Shown in pieces: positions 45,335-53,587 of a stretch of DNA of 64,000 nt. Numbering within the stretch: the stretch's first letter is position 1; every line of letters starts with the position of its first letter. Source of the DNA: Hyphomicrobiales bacterium. Its GTDB lineage: Bacteria > Pseudomonadota > Alphaproteobacteria > Rhizobiales > Rhizobiaceae. Location: assembly GCA_900467745.1 (NCBI GenBank), contig UBQW01000035.1, forward strand, positions 1 to 64,000, in the 5' to 3' direction. The notes under the pieces were generated by a model. That model saw only the letters and a program-made list of their open reading frames with translations. It was not told where the DNA came from and searched no databases. The position numbers were made by a program, and so were the translations under genes.

Positions 45335-45425
45335 TTTTTCCGGCCAGTCGCCGCAAAGGGACTGGCGATACCCGGAGGTGCCAGGAGGCGTCTCCAATCC
45401 ATCTCGCTTTACGGAGGATTTGGCT
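45335..45425 (+). promoter_or_regulatory. ROSE-like RNA thermometer leader
   Basis: The roughly 90-base leader has a strong stem (GCCAGTC, 45343-45349, with GACTGGC, 45361-45366 region) and ends CTCGCTTTACGGAGGATTTGG, in which CGCT adjoins the GGAGG site, a variant of the ROSE UYGCU motif. Layout equals that before the first Hsp20 gene. Confidence 0.62.
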
Positions 45426-45896
45426 ATGAGAAACGAATTCGACTTCGCCCCATTCTATCGATCCAGCATCGGTTTCGACCGAGTATTGAACCTACTTAAC
45501 AATTCGCAGCGGCTTCAGGCGGTCGATGCATGGCCGCCGTACGACATCGTCAAGTCCGGCGACAACGACTATCTCATCACGATGGCGGTTGCAGGCTTTG
45601 CCGAGGCCGATCTCGACATCACCCAGGAGCGCAACGTGCTCGTGGTGAAGGGCAGGAAAGAGGACGCGTCCGAGGGCGAGTACCTGCATCGCGGCATTGC
45701 TGGACGGTCCTTCGAGCGAAAGTTCGAGCTCGCCGACCATGTCCGTGTCGAACAGGCGTATCTCAAGAATGGCTTGCTGAATGTCGAATTGCGGCGCGAA
45801 ATCCCTGAGGCGATGAAGCCGCGGAAGATCGCCATCGGCAACAGCACGGAGACGCAGGCTCCGCTGCAGATCGCAGCCGAGAAAAAGGTCGCCTGA
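45426..45896 (+). CDS. Small heat-shock protein (Hsp20), second copy
   Basis: A 156-residue alpha-crystallin-type chaperone, closely related to the one at 17451 (shared FRSSxGFDRV start, PPYDI, AVAGFxxADLDIT, YLHRGIAGRxFExxFELADHV, and a KPRKI end). The crystallin domain spans about 38-132. The two may form mixed oligomers, as in other rhizobia with several Hsp20 proteins. It has its own RpoH-type promoter and ROSE-like leader, and a stem-loop follows at 45912. Confidence 0.95.
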   Translation: MRNEFDFAPFYRSSIGFDRVLNLLNNSQRLQAVDAWPPYDIVKSGDNDYLITMAVAGFAEADLDITQERNVLVVKGRKEDASEGEYLHRGIAGRSFERKFELADHVRVEQAYLKNGLLNVELRREIPEAMKPRKIAIGNSTETQAPLQIAAEKKVA

Positions 45897-45911
45897 TAAC
45901 ATGGTAGGGAG

Positions 45912-45942
45912 GACGGTGGAGGGCTGCGCGCACTCCACCGTC
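45912..45942 (+). terminator. Stem-loop after second Hsp20 gene
   Basis: GACGGTGGAG (45912-45921) pairs perfectly with CTCCACCGTC (45933-45942) around an 11-base loop. No uridine run follows, so it may stabilise the 3' end rather than terminate by itself. Confidence 0.65.
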
Positions 45943-45952
45943 GGTATCGAGT

Positions 45953-46174
45953 ATGCGTCACATCAACGTTCAGAAGCCCGTTGGCTTCGACCAACACGAT
46001 CTAAAAGTCTGTCAGCCTGTCTTCGACCGGATCCTTGAGGAAGGGAAGATTTCGAAGGGGTCGGAGGAATCGGACCGCATCGCGAGGATCGTCGTCGATC
46101 TCTACAGACAAGGCGTCCGTGAGCCGCACCAGCTGATGTCTATGGTCGCTGCGGCGAGAGGCATTTTTCATTGA
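45953..46174 (+). CDS. Small hypothetical protein
   Basis: A 73-residue protein, MRHINVQKPVGFDQHDLKVC, with a helical end SDRIARIVVDLYRQGVREPH. The ending resembles the second half of the protein at 48718 (AxELYxxGxR). It follows the second Hsp20 gene, so it may be heat-inducible by read-through. Function unknown. Confidence 0.55.
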   Translation: MRHINVQKPVGFDQHDLKVCQPVFDRILEEGKISKGSEESDRIARIVVDLYRQGVREPHQLMSMVAAARGIFH

Positions 46175-46745
46175 GAATGAGACGTCAGCATGTGCATCTT
46201 GGCGTCTCGGTGAGCCCGGCTGGTTTCCCAGAGTTAGCATGCGATCTACCCGGCAGAGCAGAATTTCTCCTGCGTTAACGGGTGATGCGGGTGAGCCTGG
46301 ACATTCAAGCTGGCTCGATGTTGTCTATGACCTCTTCGGCGGAATCATCGAATGGCGCCATCTTTCCACTTTCACTCGAAGACCGCGGAGCGCAACGGAT
46401 GCGGTGATGCCACGCCTGAGTAGCCGTTTGCGCTTCCTGCGGCAACTTTGGGATCTGGTTCGCTGCCCGCACGAATTCCGCGATGAGGTTCGTGGTAACT
46501 GTCACATCGGATTGACCTGGGGAGGGGCTTTCCGGCGAATTTTGACGGGTTCACATCTCTGGGTACCCGGTGGAATTCGAGCTGGAAGCTTAAGCTCCAG
46601 AAGTTCCATGGCATTCCCGCCGGGCGTCGGCGAGTCAACTTAGTCCTTGGAGGATAAGCCTGGCGGGGGTTGAAGGCGTAGTGGCGTAAAGGGCTGTAGG
46701 TCGCAATGCGGAGCCTTGATGCTCGCCCATCATGCTTTGCGTGTC
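46175..46745. other. Gap with a decayed small gene
   Basis: On the minus strand, MTVTTNLIAEFVRAANQIPK at 46505-46446 looks like the start of a small rhizobial protein (family usually continuing with a helical KLxxxERxRLLxRxIxxI region); the continuation appears in another frame (RKRLLRRGIT), so the gene is probably frameshifted. Nothing else is seen. Confidence 0.4.
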
Positions 46746-47558
46746 TCACCCTGCCTTTCGGCCCTTCAGTTCGGCCGCGACTGACTTCTTCAACGCATCC
46801 ATAATGTTGACGACGTTGCTCTTCGGCGCGGCTTCTGCTTTTCCGCCCTTTGCCGCCTTCTTCGGCTTCAGCGCCTTTTTCTTCTCTTCGATTAGCTTGA
46901 GAAGGCTGGTCTGGATCGGATCGCTGACCATGTCCGGCGACCAGTGCGCGGACTTCTTCTTGATGAGCTTTTGAACCAACGGCACGAGTTCGGGATCGCT
47001 CTCATCCTCAATGTCTTCGAAGTAGCTCTGCTCCGGCCTTACCTCGTCGCCGAAACGCAGTGACCACAGCACGATGCCTTCATCGCGCGGTTCGAGGATG
47101 ACGGCGCGTTCCCGGCGGCCCATCACGAGCTTTGAAACGCCAACGACGCCATCGGACTTCATGGCATCCCGGATCACCGCAAAGGCCTCGTTTCCGACCG
47201 GGGCGTCAGGCGTGAGATAATGCGGCTTCTCAAGGTATACCCACTCGATGCTGTTAGCCGGAACAAACTTCTCGATGTCGATGGTCTTAACGGTGTCCAA
47301 TGCGACGCGATCCAAATCATCGTCGGTCAGGATGACATAATCGTTCTCGCCGCGGGCATAGCCCTTGGCTTCGTTCTCATCCTTGACTGGCTTTCCGGTG
47401 ACACTGTCGATGTACTGGGCGACGACGCGGTTTCCGGTGTCCTTGTTCAGCGTGTGAAACCGAACCTTCTCGGATTCCGACGTTGCCGGGGTCATCGCCA
47501 CGGGGCAGGTGACCAATGAAAGCTTCAAGTAGCCTTTCCAATAGTGACGCGGTGCCAT
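46746..47558 (-). CDS. ku: Ku-family DNA end-binding protein
   Basis: A 270-residue prokaryotic Ku protein that binds double-strand DNA ends for end joining with LigD. The family start RHYWKGYLKLSLVTCPVAM is followed by the beta-barrel core (FHTLNKDTGNRVVAQYIDS, VWYLEKPHYLTPD-like YLEKPHYLTPD, and LWSLRFGDEVR) and a Lys-rich tail (KKKALKPKKAAKGGKAE) that may contact DNA or LigD. Start MAPRHYW has a GAGGAG site. It is the second gene of a tandem ku pair; no ligD is in this window. Confidence 0.94.
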   Translation of the reverse strand: MAPRHYWKGYLKLSLVTCPVAMTPATSESEKVRFHTLNKDTGNRVVAQYIDSVTGKPVKDENEAKGYARGENDYVILTDDDLDRVALDTVKTIDIEKFVPANSIEWVYLEKPHYLTPDAPVGNEAFAVIRDAMKSDGVVGVSKLVMGRRERAVILEPRDEGIVLWSLRFGDEVRPEQSYFEDIEDESDPELVPLVQKLIKKKSAHWSPDMVSDPIQTSLLKLIEEKKKALKPKKAAKGGKAEAAPKSNVVNIMDALKKSVAAELKGRKAG

Positions 47559-47569
47559 GGATGATCTCC

Positions 47570-48487
47570 TCAACTTGCCTTGCGACGCGGAGCGGCTCCG
47601 GAGGAGGCGGCCTTCGACGCCACGCCGCGCGCGGCGCGCTGCTGACCAGTACCCTGATTGGCATTGGCGGCAGTGCGTTTCGTTTTGGGCTCGACCGAAC
47701 CGCCAGACTTGAGCAACCCCGCGCTCTCGCGAAGAGCCGCGAGCAGGTTATTTGGCTTGGAGACCTCGACCTTCTTCGGCTTCGGCAGCGACTTGCCTTC
47801 CATCTTCGCCTTCACAAGCTCGGCAAGAGCGGCTTCGTAACGATCTTCGAAGGTGGCCGGGTCGAACTCGCCCTTCTTGGTCGCGATGATGTGCTTGGCG
47901 AGATCGAGCATTTCGCCCTCGATCTTTAGCTTGGGCATCTCCTCGAAGGCTTTCTTCGACGACCGAACCTCGTAGTCGTAGTTCATGGTCGTCGCGACAA
48001 GACCCTTGCCGTGAGGGCGTATCAGAACCGTCCGAACACGGCGAAAGAGGACAGCCCGCGCGATTGCCGCGACGTTCGATTTCTTCATGCCATCGCGAAG
48101 TGCTGCGAACGCGTCTCCGCCCATCTTGTCGGGTGTGAGATAGTATGGCTTGTCGAAATAGACGTCGTCGACCTCGGAGCACGGGATGAAGGCGTCGATC
48201 TCGAGCGTCTTGTTGCTTTCCGGGATCGTCGCCGCGACTTCCTCGGGGTCGATGATGATGTATTGGCCGTTGTCGATCTCGAAGCCCTTGGTCTGCGCCT
48301 CCCGTTCGACGCGCTCCTCAGTCTCGCTGTCGATGAAGACGCGGTTGACCCTGTTGCCCGTGGCCTTGTTGATCGTGTTGAAGGTGATGCGCTCAGACGT
48401 GCTCGCCGCCGTATATAGCGCCACGCCGCAACTCACTTCGCCAAATTTGAGGAAGCCCTTCCATTGGGCTCGATGTCCCGATGCCAT
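47570..48487 (-). CDS. ku: Ku-family DNA end-binding protein, first of pair
   Basis: A 305-residue Ku protein: RAQWKGFLKFGEVSCGVALY, FNTINKATGNRVNRVFIDSE, FDKPYYLTPDKMGGDAF, and a long basic tail (KRTAANANQGTGQQRAARGV). It lies 11 bases upstream of the other ku gene, so both are co-transcribed and may form a heterodimer. Tandem ku genes on secondary replicons are known in Sinorhizobium; the partner ligase would be elsewhere. A 9-bp inverted repeat in its upstream region may be its operator. Confidence 0.94.
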   Translation of the reverse strand: MASGHRAQWKGFLKFGEVSCGVALYTAASTSERITFNTINKATGNRVNRVFIDSETEERVEREAQTKGFEIDNGQYIIIDPEEVAATIPESNKTLEIDAFIPCSEVDDVYFDKPYYLTPDKMGGDAFAALRDGMKKSNVAAIARAVLFRRVRTVLIRPHGKGLVATTMNYDYEVRSSKKAFEEMPKLKIEGEMLDLAKHIIATKKGEFDPATFEDRYEAALAELVKAKMEGKSLPKPKKVEVSKPNNLLAALRESAGLLKSGGSVEPKTKRTAANANQGTGQQRAARGVASKAASSGAAPRRKAS

Positions 48488-48533
48488 ACGCTCTACTCCG
48501 AATCACTAGCCTGCGACTCAAGACGTGCGAAGG

Positions 48534-48560
48534 TGATTCGTTCCGACTCGAAACGAATCA
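48534..48560. promoter_or_regulatory. Inverted repeat upstream of ku pair
   Basis: TGATTCGTT (48534-48542) and AACGAATCA (48552-48560) are perfect 9-bp arms around nine bases. They lie 47 bases before the ku start and 100 bases before the divergent promoter, consistent with a dimeric regulator. Which protein is unknown; the sequence is not a LexA box. Confidence 0.55.
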
Positions 48561-48660
48561 TTTTTCAAGGAGTTACGGAATCGCGCTCACAGATTGATTC
48601 CGGTGAGCGAGCTCGCCACAGGGTCATCTTCGTTTCTGGTGTTCCGTGCTTACCCGGACG

Positions 48661-48686
48661 GGAACTCACGAACACCACCGGACGTT
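48661..48686 (+). promoter_or_regulatory. EcfG-type general-stress promoter
   Basis: GGAAC (48661-48665), 17 bases, CGTT (48683-48686): an exact match to the pattern used by the alphaproteobacterial general-stress sigma factor EcfG. The start codon of the gene at 48718 is 32 bases on, so transcription would start near 48693. Confidence 0.68.
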
Positions 48687-48717
48687 TCCACGCGATCACT
48701 TTAACAGCGAGGCGTCC

Positions 48718-48951
48718 ATGTCCGAGGCTCAGGAGGACCATCTTCTTATGTCGAGAGCAGTCAGCGCTTGGTACCGCCACTATGGCGTCGGGTGGGACGA
48801 CCATGCGTCCTCATTCCTATGCGACGCGGCAATCGAGCTCTATGAAAACGGATGTCGCTCTGCGGAATTGATGGCCGCCGCATTGATCTCGAACTACGTC
48901 GGGATCGCGGGAACACGGGTAAATGCGCCATCGTCCGGCTCGATCCATTGA
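48718..48951 (+). CDS. Small protein behind a general-stress promoter
   Basis: A 77-residue protein, MSEAQEDHLLMSRAVSAWYR then DAAIELYENGCRSAELMAAA, all-helical in appearance. A GAGG site precedes the ATG. It is divergent from the ku pair and has a consensus EcfG-type promoter, so it is probably made under general stress. The C-terminal AxELYxxGxR pattern also occurs at 45953. Function unknown. Confidence 0.62.
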   Translation: MSEAQEDHLLMSRAVSAWYRHYGVGWDDHASSFLCDAAIELYENGCRSAELMAAALISNYVGIAGTRVNAPSSGSIH

Positions 48952-49173
48952 AATCCGGTAGGGCGCAGCCTTCTTCGCGCAGCCCTCAGCCATCGTTTGG
49001 ATAGCGGCCAACTCCAGAGGTGTGGCGTAGCCCCGCGAATTGAACCTTGATCGCAACCAGTGTGCGCGGACAACAGGGAAGATCGGCCTGTGCGCCCTCA
49101 GACTGAAGTCCCATGCCAGGAACCGCAGTGTTCAGGATCGCGTTTTCTTTCGCCGGGCAACAGTGACGTTCAA

Positions 49174-49590
49174 ATGAGCGACAACGTCCTATCCAAAGGT
49201 TTTTCCCAGTTTGCCACCACCATCGCGGATCTTTCCGGAAAGCCCGCGACCTTCGTACTTGCGGTCGCGCTCGTCATTGCCTGGGCTGCGTCAGGTCCAG
49301 TCTTCGACTACAGCGAAAACTGGCAGCTGGTGATCAATACGAGCACTACGATCATCACCTTCCCTATGGTCTTTGTCCTCCAGAATTCGCAGAATCGCGA
49401 TGGCAAGGCGCTACAGGCAAAGCTCGACGAATTGATCCTGAGCTCGCAGGCCCAGAACAAGTTCGTCGGCATTGAGAAGCTTGACGAGCAGGAGCTTCGC
49501 GAGATGAGCAGGAAGCTCGCGGAAAAGGCCGAATGCGTTGAAGAAGTCGCGGAGGAGAAAGCGGAGGAGCGGGAGCGCAAGCCTGCATGA
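49174..49590 (+). CDS. Low-affinity iron permease family protein
   Basis: A 138-residue membrane protein with two transmembrane segments (FVLAVALVIAWAASGPVFDY and the family signature INTSTTIITFPMVFVLQNSQ) followed by a charged cytoplasmic helix (LDELILSS, VGIEKLDEQELREM, KAEERERK). It matches small bacterial proteins of the Fet4-like low-affinity iron permease group, whose transport role in bacteria is not firmly shown. A broken relative lies at 49924-50265. Confidence 0.8.
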   Translation: MSDNVLSKGFSQFATTIADLSGKPATFVLAVALVIAWAASGPVFDYSENWQLVINTSTTIITFPMVFVLQNSQNRDGKALQAKLDELILSSQAQNKFVGIEKLDEQELREMSRKLAEKAECVEEVAEEKAEERERKPA

Positions 49591-49610
49591 TTCCATCGTG
49601 GTGCCAGCAA

Positions 49611-49808
49611 CTATCGCCGGTCTTTTGGACGCCGCTGTTTACTGCGGAACGCCCTCCCTCGCAACCGCGCGAATATAATTCCAAGCGTGCCGACCATTGC
49701 TCCGGCCAGCACGCCTGAGATCGCATTCAAACCGTATAGTTGGAGGGTAATCATGGCCTCCAGTAGAAGTATGGCGCATGCAGCTGCTGTAGCGATTTCT
49801 TTGAGCAT
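49611..49808 (-). CDS. Small membrane protein
   Basis: A 65-residue protein with two hydrophobic segments (EIATAAACAILLLEAMITLQ and ISGVLAGAMVGTLGIIFARL) and a basic end. Start MLKEIAT has only a weak GGG site, so it is tentative. No family recognised. Confidence 0.45.
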   Translation of the reverse strand: MLKEIATAAACAILLLEAMITLQLYGLNAISGVLAGAMVGTLGIIFARLRGRAFRSKQRRPKDRR

Positions 49809-49923
49809 GGGTACACCCGGCAACGATGTTAGCCGTGATACGGCCGGGCCGTGCCATTGGTTTGGCATCTCGCGACATTTTGCATCGGGATCGATCGTGC
49901 TTGGTATTACGACGCCGTGATCG

Positions 49924-50265
49924 TCACAGCGTCCTGTTATCCGCCAGTCGCGCGCGTTCTTCAGCCTCGAGGCGCTCGACACCAATCATGTGGTTTCCTG
50001 CCTCGCTGGGCCGCATGATCATCGACCTTGACTTGGGGCCGCCATGTCCCGGTTCTGGCTGTGTTGCATGATAAGAAGCAGGAAGAGCGTCACAAGCGTG
50101 CCGATCATTGCCGAGACAAAATGCCATTCCATCGGCCATCCAAGAGAAAACCCGATTGCACGCGGCGACGAGAGCGGCGGCTCCGGCAAGGACAAGCCGA
50201 TGTTCCGCCAGCCAAACGGCGGTCTCCGACATGTTGAGGAATGCTGCTCGCGTATTCATGCCCAT
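49924..50265 (-). pseudogene. Iron-permease-like membrane protein, decayed
   Basis: The front (MNTRAAFLNMSETAVWLAEH, LVLAGAAALVAA) is in one frame, the membrane core (AIGFSLGWPMEWHFVSAMIG then TLVTLFLLLIMQHSQNRDMA) in a second, and the end (MRPSEAGNHMIGVERLEAEE) back in the first. The core signature MQHSQNRD matches the family of the protein at 49174. At least two small deletions are needed to explain the frames. Confidence 0.62.
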
Positions 50266-50321
50266 GAAATGATTCCGGTGGGCAGGAGTTCCGAAACCGG
50301 AATCATTCGGGCTCAAAAGAG

Positions 50322-50341
50322 AACCCGGCAGAAGCCGGGTT
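50322..50341. terminator. Stem-loop between decayed permease and DUF3606 gene
   Basis: AACCCGGC (50322-50329) pairs with GCCGGGTT (50334-50341) around AGAA. On the minus strand the bases after it are CTCTTTTGAG. It is most likely a terminator, but which transcript it ends is unclear. Confidence 0.6.
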
Positions 50342-50455
50342 TAAGGTTAGTGGTCGTGCACAAGTCGAGGATAGCACGCGGCAGTAAAGTCGCAACGGCT
50401 CCTTTAGTGGCTGCTAATGCTGATCGCAGCTCCATTTGAACTACCGGGTTCCCCC

Positions 50456-50480
50456 GGAACCGATTGAATCCCTGCGAGTT
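50456..50480 (+). promoter_or_regulatory. Near-consensus EcfG-type promoter
   Basis: GGAAC (50456-50460), 16 bases, AGTT (50477-50480), one mismatch from the general-stress pattern. It lies 29 bases before the DUF3606 gene. Confidence 0.45.
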
Positions 50481-50508
50481 TCACCGTGATCGTAACAGGA
50501 GGAAAGAG

Positions 50509-50685
50509 ATGGCAACGACTTCAAGAGGCCGGACGCAGGATCGCGCTCGCGTCGCCGCCGGCCAGGACCACGAATTGAAATACGAGGCCAAGAAGGAAGG
50601 GGTCTCCAAAGAGGCCGTGAAAGGTGCGGTGAAGAAGGCGGGCAACTCACGCAAAAAGGTCGAAGCCGAACTCGGTAGAAAATGA
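50509..50685 (+). CDS. DUF3606 protein
   Basis: A 58-residue protein with an AGGAGGAAAG site. After a basic front it has the DUF3606 pattern VAAGQDHELKYEAKKEGVSK then AVKKAGNSRKKVEAEL. DUF3606 proteins are small, often stress-linked and of unknown biochemical role. Its stop overlaps the next start (ATGA), so the two are co-translated, and a candidate stress promoter precedes them. Confidence 0.82.
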   Translation: MATTSRGRTQDRARVAAGQDHELKYEAKKEGVSKEAVKGAVKKAGNSRKKVEAELGRK

Positions 50686-50969
50686 GAGCCATTTCAGACT
50701 TCAGCAGGCTTACACTGCTCGAAAGGCGTGCTGTCTTGGAAGGGCTGGCGGTTACGCTTGCGGATACCGCTGAACTGGCGGCTTCCGAAGGCGAGGACGC
50801 GCTCGAGATGGTCATGCGTTCGGTTGGACTGGCGTTGCGGGAGGCAGCAGACGATCTAGCTGCTTCTGACATCGCTCTTGCCGAGGATATTGCTGTGCGC
50901 GCGATGAGCCTCATTATGACATTCCATGCCCGGCATCCTCATTTGCTGGACGAGCCAACGCTGCACTGA
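50682..50969 (+). CDS. Small acidic helical protein
   Basis: A 95-residue all-helical protein (RLTLLERRAVLEGLAVTLAD, ALEMVMRSVGLALREAADDL, and an AVRAMSLIMTFHARHPHLLD end), overlapping the DUF3606 gene by ATGA. Its opening pattern LxxxERRAVLExLAxxL is like those at 10489 and 56956, so it may be a distant member of that small-protein family. Function unknown. Confidence 0.65.
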   Translation: MRAISDFSRLTLLERRAVLEGLAVTLADTAELAASEGEDALEMVMRSVGLALREAADDLAASDIALAEDIAVRAMSLIMTFHARHPHLLDEPTLH

Positions 50970-50983
50970 GTGGACAGGAAGGT

Positions 50984-51100
50984 GGCGAAGGGCGAGCTTT
51001 GGGGAGACACGCCCTTCGCCGGTCACTCAAGCGTATCCAGAAACTCCCAAGCGACGGCACATGCTAACTCAACTCCGACTGACAGCAAGACGAAATCGTG
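50984..51100 (-). repeat. Dispersed repeat, AWEFLDTLE tail plus terminator (copy 2)
   Basis: GGCGAAGGGCG (50984-50994) pairs with CGCCCTTCGCC (51010-51020), a perfect 11-bp stem. On the minus strand this follows the tail CAVAWEFLDTLE and a stop at 51024-51026. The region matches 38956-39050 at the hairpin arms and in the 40 bases before them. Confidence 0.6.
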
Positions 51101-51217
51101 GGTGCACGAAAGTCGTCTAAAACCGCGAGGCAGGTCTGCACTCACAGGCACGGTGGCGAAGGCGGACGACGATCGCGCGGGGTCATTGCCCAATCTCAGT
51201 TGAGCAAAGCCGAAGGC

Positions 51218-51781
51218 TTAAAACTTGTAGCCGACCTGGACCCCGGCGCGCGTCATGCCGCTATTGGGACCGTCGCATAGGTTGGCGTGCGAGGAGTGAG
51301 CGACCTGGGCCATGACATTCCAATGCGCGTCGAAGCGATAACCCGCACCGACATACTCATGGAACATGAAGCGACAGCCGAGTTCTGGGCCGTCCTTGGC
51401 ATAGTCAAGGTTGCCATTGTGCCAGACGCCGCCGAAGCCTGCTTCGGCAAAGACCTTTTCGTTGAAATTGACCGTCCACGATAGACCGCCGAAGATTTGC
51501 GTTGCTTCACCCGCGGTCCCTATGGACGTGCCGAGGTTGATGCGCGGGCGGGCGAGCGCTTGCTTCCAGTCGATTGCTGTATCCTGGCCGAACGGGTCGA
51601 AGAAGACCGTGACCTCCGGGAAGACGCCATCTTCATGGCTGTGACCGCCCTGTACGGATGCAGAAGCGCCAAAGCGCAATTCGTCGAAAATCTTTTCATC
51701 CGCATGCGCCGCCCCAGATGTGGCGAGGATGCCGGCTATCCCTGCTGCCGCCAAGAACATCGCGCGGCAAGTCAATCCCAT
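51218..51781 (-). CDS. Lipid A deacylase, PagL-like outer membrane protein
   Basis: A 187-residue outer membrane beta-barrel with a signal peptide (MFLAAAGIAGILATSGAAHA, cleavage near 28). The mature part has alternating hydrophobic strands and ends with the family pattern AHSSHANLCDGPNSG then TRAGVQVGYKF, in which His and Ser (HSS) are the catalytic pair of PagL and the final Phe suits barrel assembly. It should remove the 3-O acyl chain of lipid A. Start at 51781; 10 more codons upstream are open. Confidence 0.82.
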   Translation of the reverse strand: MGLTCRAMFLAAAGIAGILATSGAAHADEKIFDELRFGASASVQGGHSHEDGVFPEVTVFFDPFGQDTAIDWKQALARPRINLGTSIGTAGEATQIFGGLSWTVNFNEKVFAEAGFGGVWHNGNLDYAKDGPELGCRFMFHEYVGAGYRFDAHWNVMAQVAHSSHANLCDGPNSGMTRAGVQVGYKF

Positions 51782-52081
51782 ATTATTCGATGCCACAGCC
51801 CACAGCCCCATCGCAAATCACCTAGGGTGATTGGTAGCATCCAAATCGATTCCATAAAGCGGAGAGAGAGACAAAAAGACGGATTGTCGGCGGTGCTGCG
51901 ATTTTGCAACAATCTTACCGTGCTAGAATCGTCAAGCGGTCGACCTCGTTGGCGGCACACGAGCTCGAAGATAAGTGTGGTGACGCCGATCTTCTGGGGC
52001 AGGCAACCGTGTCGTTGCAATGCGAGATGCCGCGATAAGGCGAGCGCCGGCCATACAGAAGGCCCGTACGAAGGGGCACGA

Positions 52082-52551
52082 ATGAGAGTGCGAACTGCTG
52101 TCGATCAACACGCTGCGGGAATGAGCAGGATGCTCAAGGGGCTCGTTGCGGCCGGAAGGCGAACGGTAAGGCGGACGTCGGCATTATGCGGGAACCCTAC
52201 ATCTCTCACCCGTCAAGTATGCGGTGCTCGCTTGCCGCGGTCGACAACGGCAAGCTGCTCGGCGTCCAGTCGCTGATTTATGCGATTGATGGAAATCCAT
52301 ACGCCCCCTCGTCGGCTGGGATCATTGGCACCCGTGTCGATCCGGACGCAGCAAGAAGTGATGCGGGGCGGAAGCGCTTCCAGGTCACCCGTGCGGCCGC
52401 AATCGAAGCCGGGCTTGAGAATATTGAAGCCTTACCGGACACGAAAACGATGTCGCCCAAGCCTAGTACGAGCGTATGGGCTTCGGAACATACCGAAGCA
52501 GTGAAGCCACAGTCTGCAAGGATTGGTCGGCCGCCCTATCACCTTTTAAGT
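52082..52551 (+). pseudogene. GNAT acetyltransferase, decayed
   Basis: Pieces of a GNAT-family enzyme: MRVRTAVDQHAAGMSRMLKG in one frame, ADVGIMREPYISHPSSMRCS through GKLLGVQSLIYAIDGNPYAP in another, and NDVAQA-stop-YERMGFGTYRSS then ATVCKDW in a third. There are shifts near 52180 and 52430 and a TAG at about 52464. It is inactive. Confidence 0.7.
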
Positions 52552-53042
52552 GAACGTTCTCGGGCCAGAACCTGCTGTAGCGTCACCGGGCGGAGTTCCT
52601 GTGCATCGACGCCGACGTCGAATTGCCTAGGCAGTGGTTTCAGGCGTCCATGCGAGTGTCCGTGGAGATTGATCGATTTCTTGCCCATCTGGTTCCAGGT
52701 CCTGAATGCATAATGGCATAGGATCAGATGGTGACCGTCCGCTCTGATCTCGGCGTAGTGCTGGACGCTGGCCCAACCCGTGGCAGTCGTCGTCGTGCCT
52801 GGATCGTTGTTACCGATGATCAGGTGCTTGCGACCTTTCAAGCGCGACAGCAATTCACTGCAGTCTCCGGCACGTGCCGACATAAAGTCCCCAAGATGCC
52901 AGACATCGTCATCTGGCCCGACTATCTTGTTCCAGCTCTCGATCAACGCGGCATCGTGGGCAACCATATTGGGGAACGGGCGGCGGTCGAGCCTAAGGAC
53001 ACGAGTGTCACCGAAATGAGTGTCGCTTGTGAAGTATATCAT
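52539..53042 (-). CDS. Calcineurin-like metallophosphoesterase
   Basis: A 167-residue phosphoesterase. The metal ligands are visible in MIYFTSDTHFGD (Asp and His), DVWHLGDF, GNNDPG, ILCHYAF and HGHSHG in the standard order. Substrate is unknown; short members of this type are often phage- or plasmid-encoded. The ATG lacks an obvious ribosome-binding site, so a longer start in the 59-codon upstream open frame cannot be excluded. Confidence 0.86.
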   Translation of the reverse strand: MIYFTSDTHFGDTRVLRLDRRPFPNMVAHDAALIESWNKIVGPDDDVWHLGDFMSARAGDCSELLSRLKGRKHLIIGNNDPGTTTTATGWASVQHYAEIRADGHHLILCHYAFRTWNQMGKKSINLHGHSHGRLKPLPRQFDVGVDAQELRPVTLQQVLARERSLKR

Positions 53043-53587
53043 AGGGAAAAGATGGAGTTGATCGGCTGCGCGCCAAGAGGATGCGCGGACGGAGAGGTGA
53101 CCTTGGGTCCGAAAGTCGCGAAGCGAAACGTGCCGAAGTTTCGACGCGTTGAGCATGGCGTGATTATCAGGACCGACAGCCTGGCTCCAGATAGTGCGTG
53201 ACGACGTTTCCCTCGACATCGAAGATGGTCAGAGCGACACTTCGCTCAATCCTCCATCCAAGTGGCGCACTAGGTCGTCATCGAGACTGCGCGCCCAGCA
53301 ATGACGAGCAAAATACCACAAAGTCGTCGCTGACGTTCAGTGTGTTGGACCATAGCAACCCTGGGCCGATAGCGGACTTCATAGTCAGCCGCGTCATGCC
53401 AATTGCGGAGAGACCGCGTAACTGCGGCGACGCCCTCGGAGGACGTGCGTGTACCACGCTCTTCAATCTTAAAGCGCTGGCGAGACCAGGATCGCGACTG
53501 GTGGTCCATCCTGACAGTTTTTGACGCGCAGGTCAGATACCATGGATGGCGCACTTACTCTTGACGCAATATCAAAGGAAAAATTGA
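53043..53587. other. Gap without supported gene
   Basis: ORFs on both strands are shadows or lack a protein-like pattern. The promoter of the DUF1330 gene lies at its right end. Confidence 0.35.

Noticed and set aside
48011-48418. 135-codon plus-strand ORF inside the first ku gene
   Set aside because: Complement of a well-conserved Ku protein.
48534-48560. LexA/SOS box upstream of the ku pair
   Set aside because: The arms TGATTCGTT/AACGAATCA do not match the alphaproteobacterial GTTC-N7-GTTC pattern.
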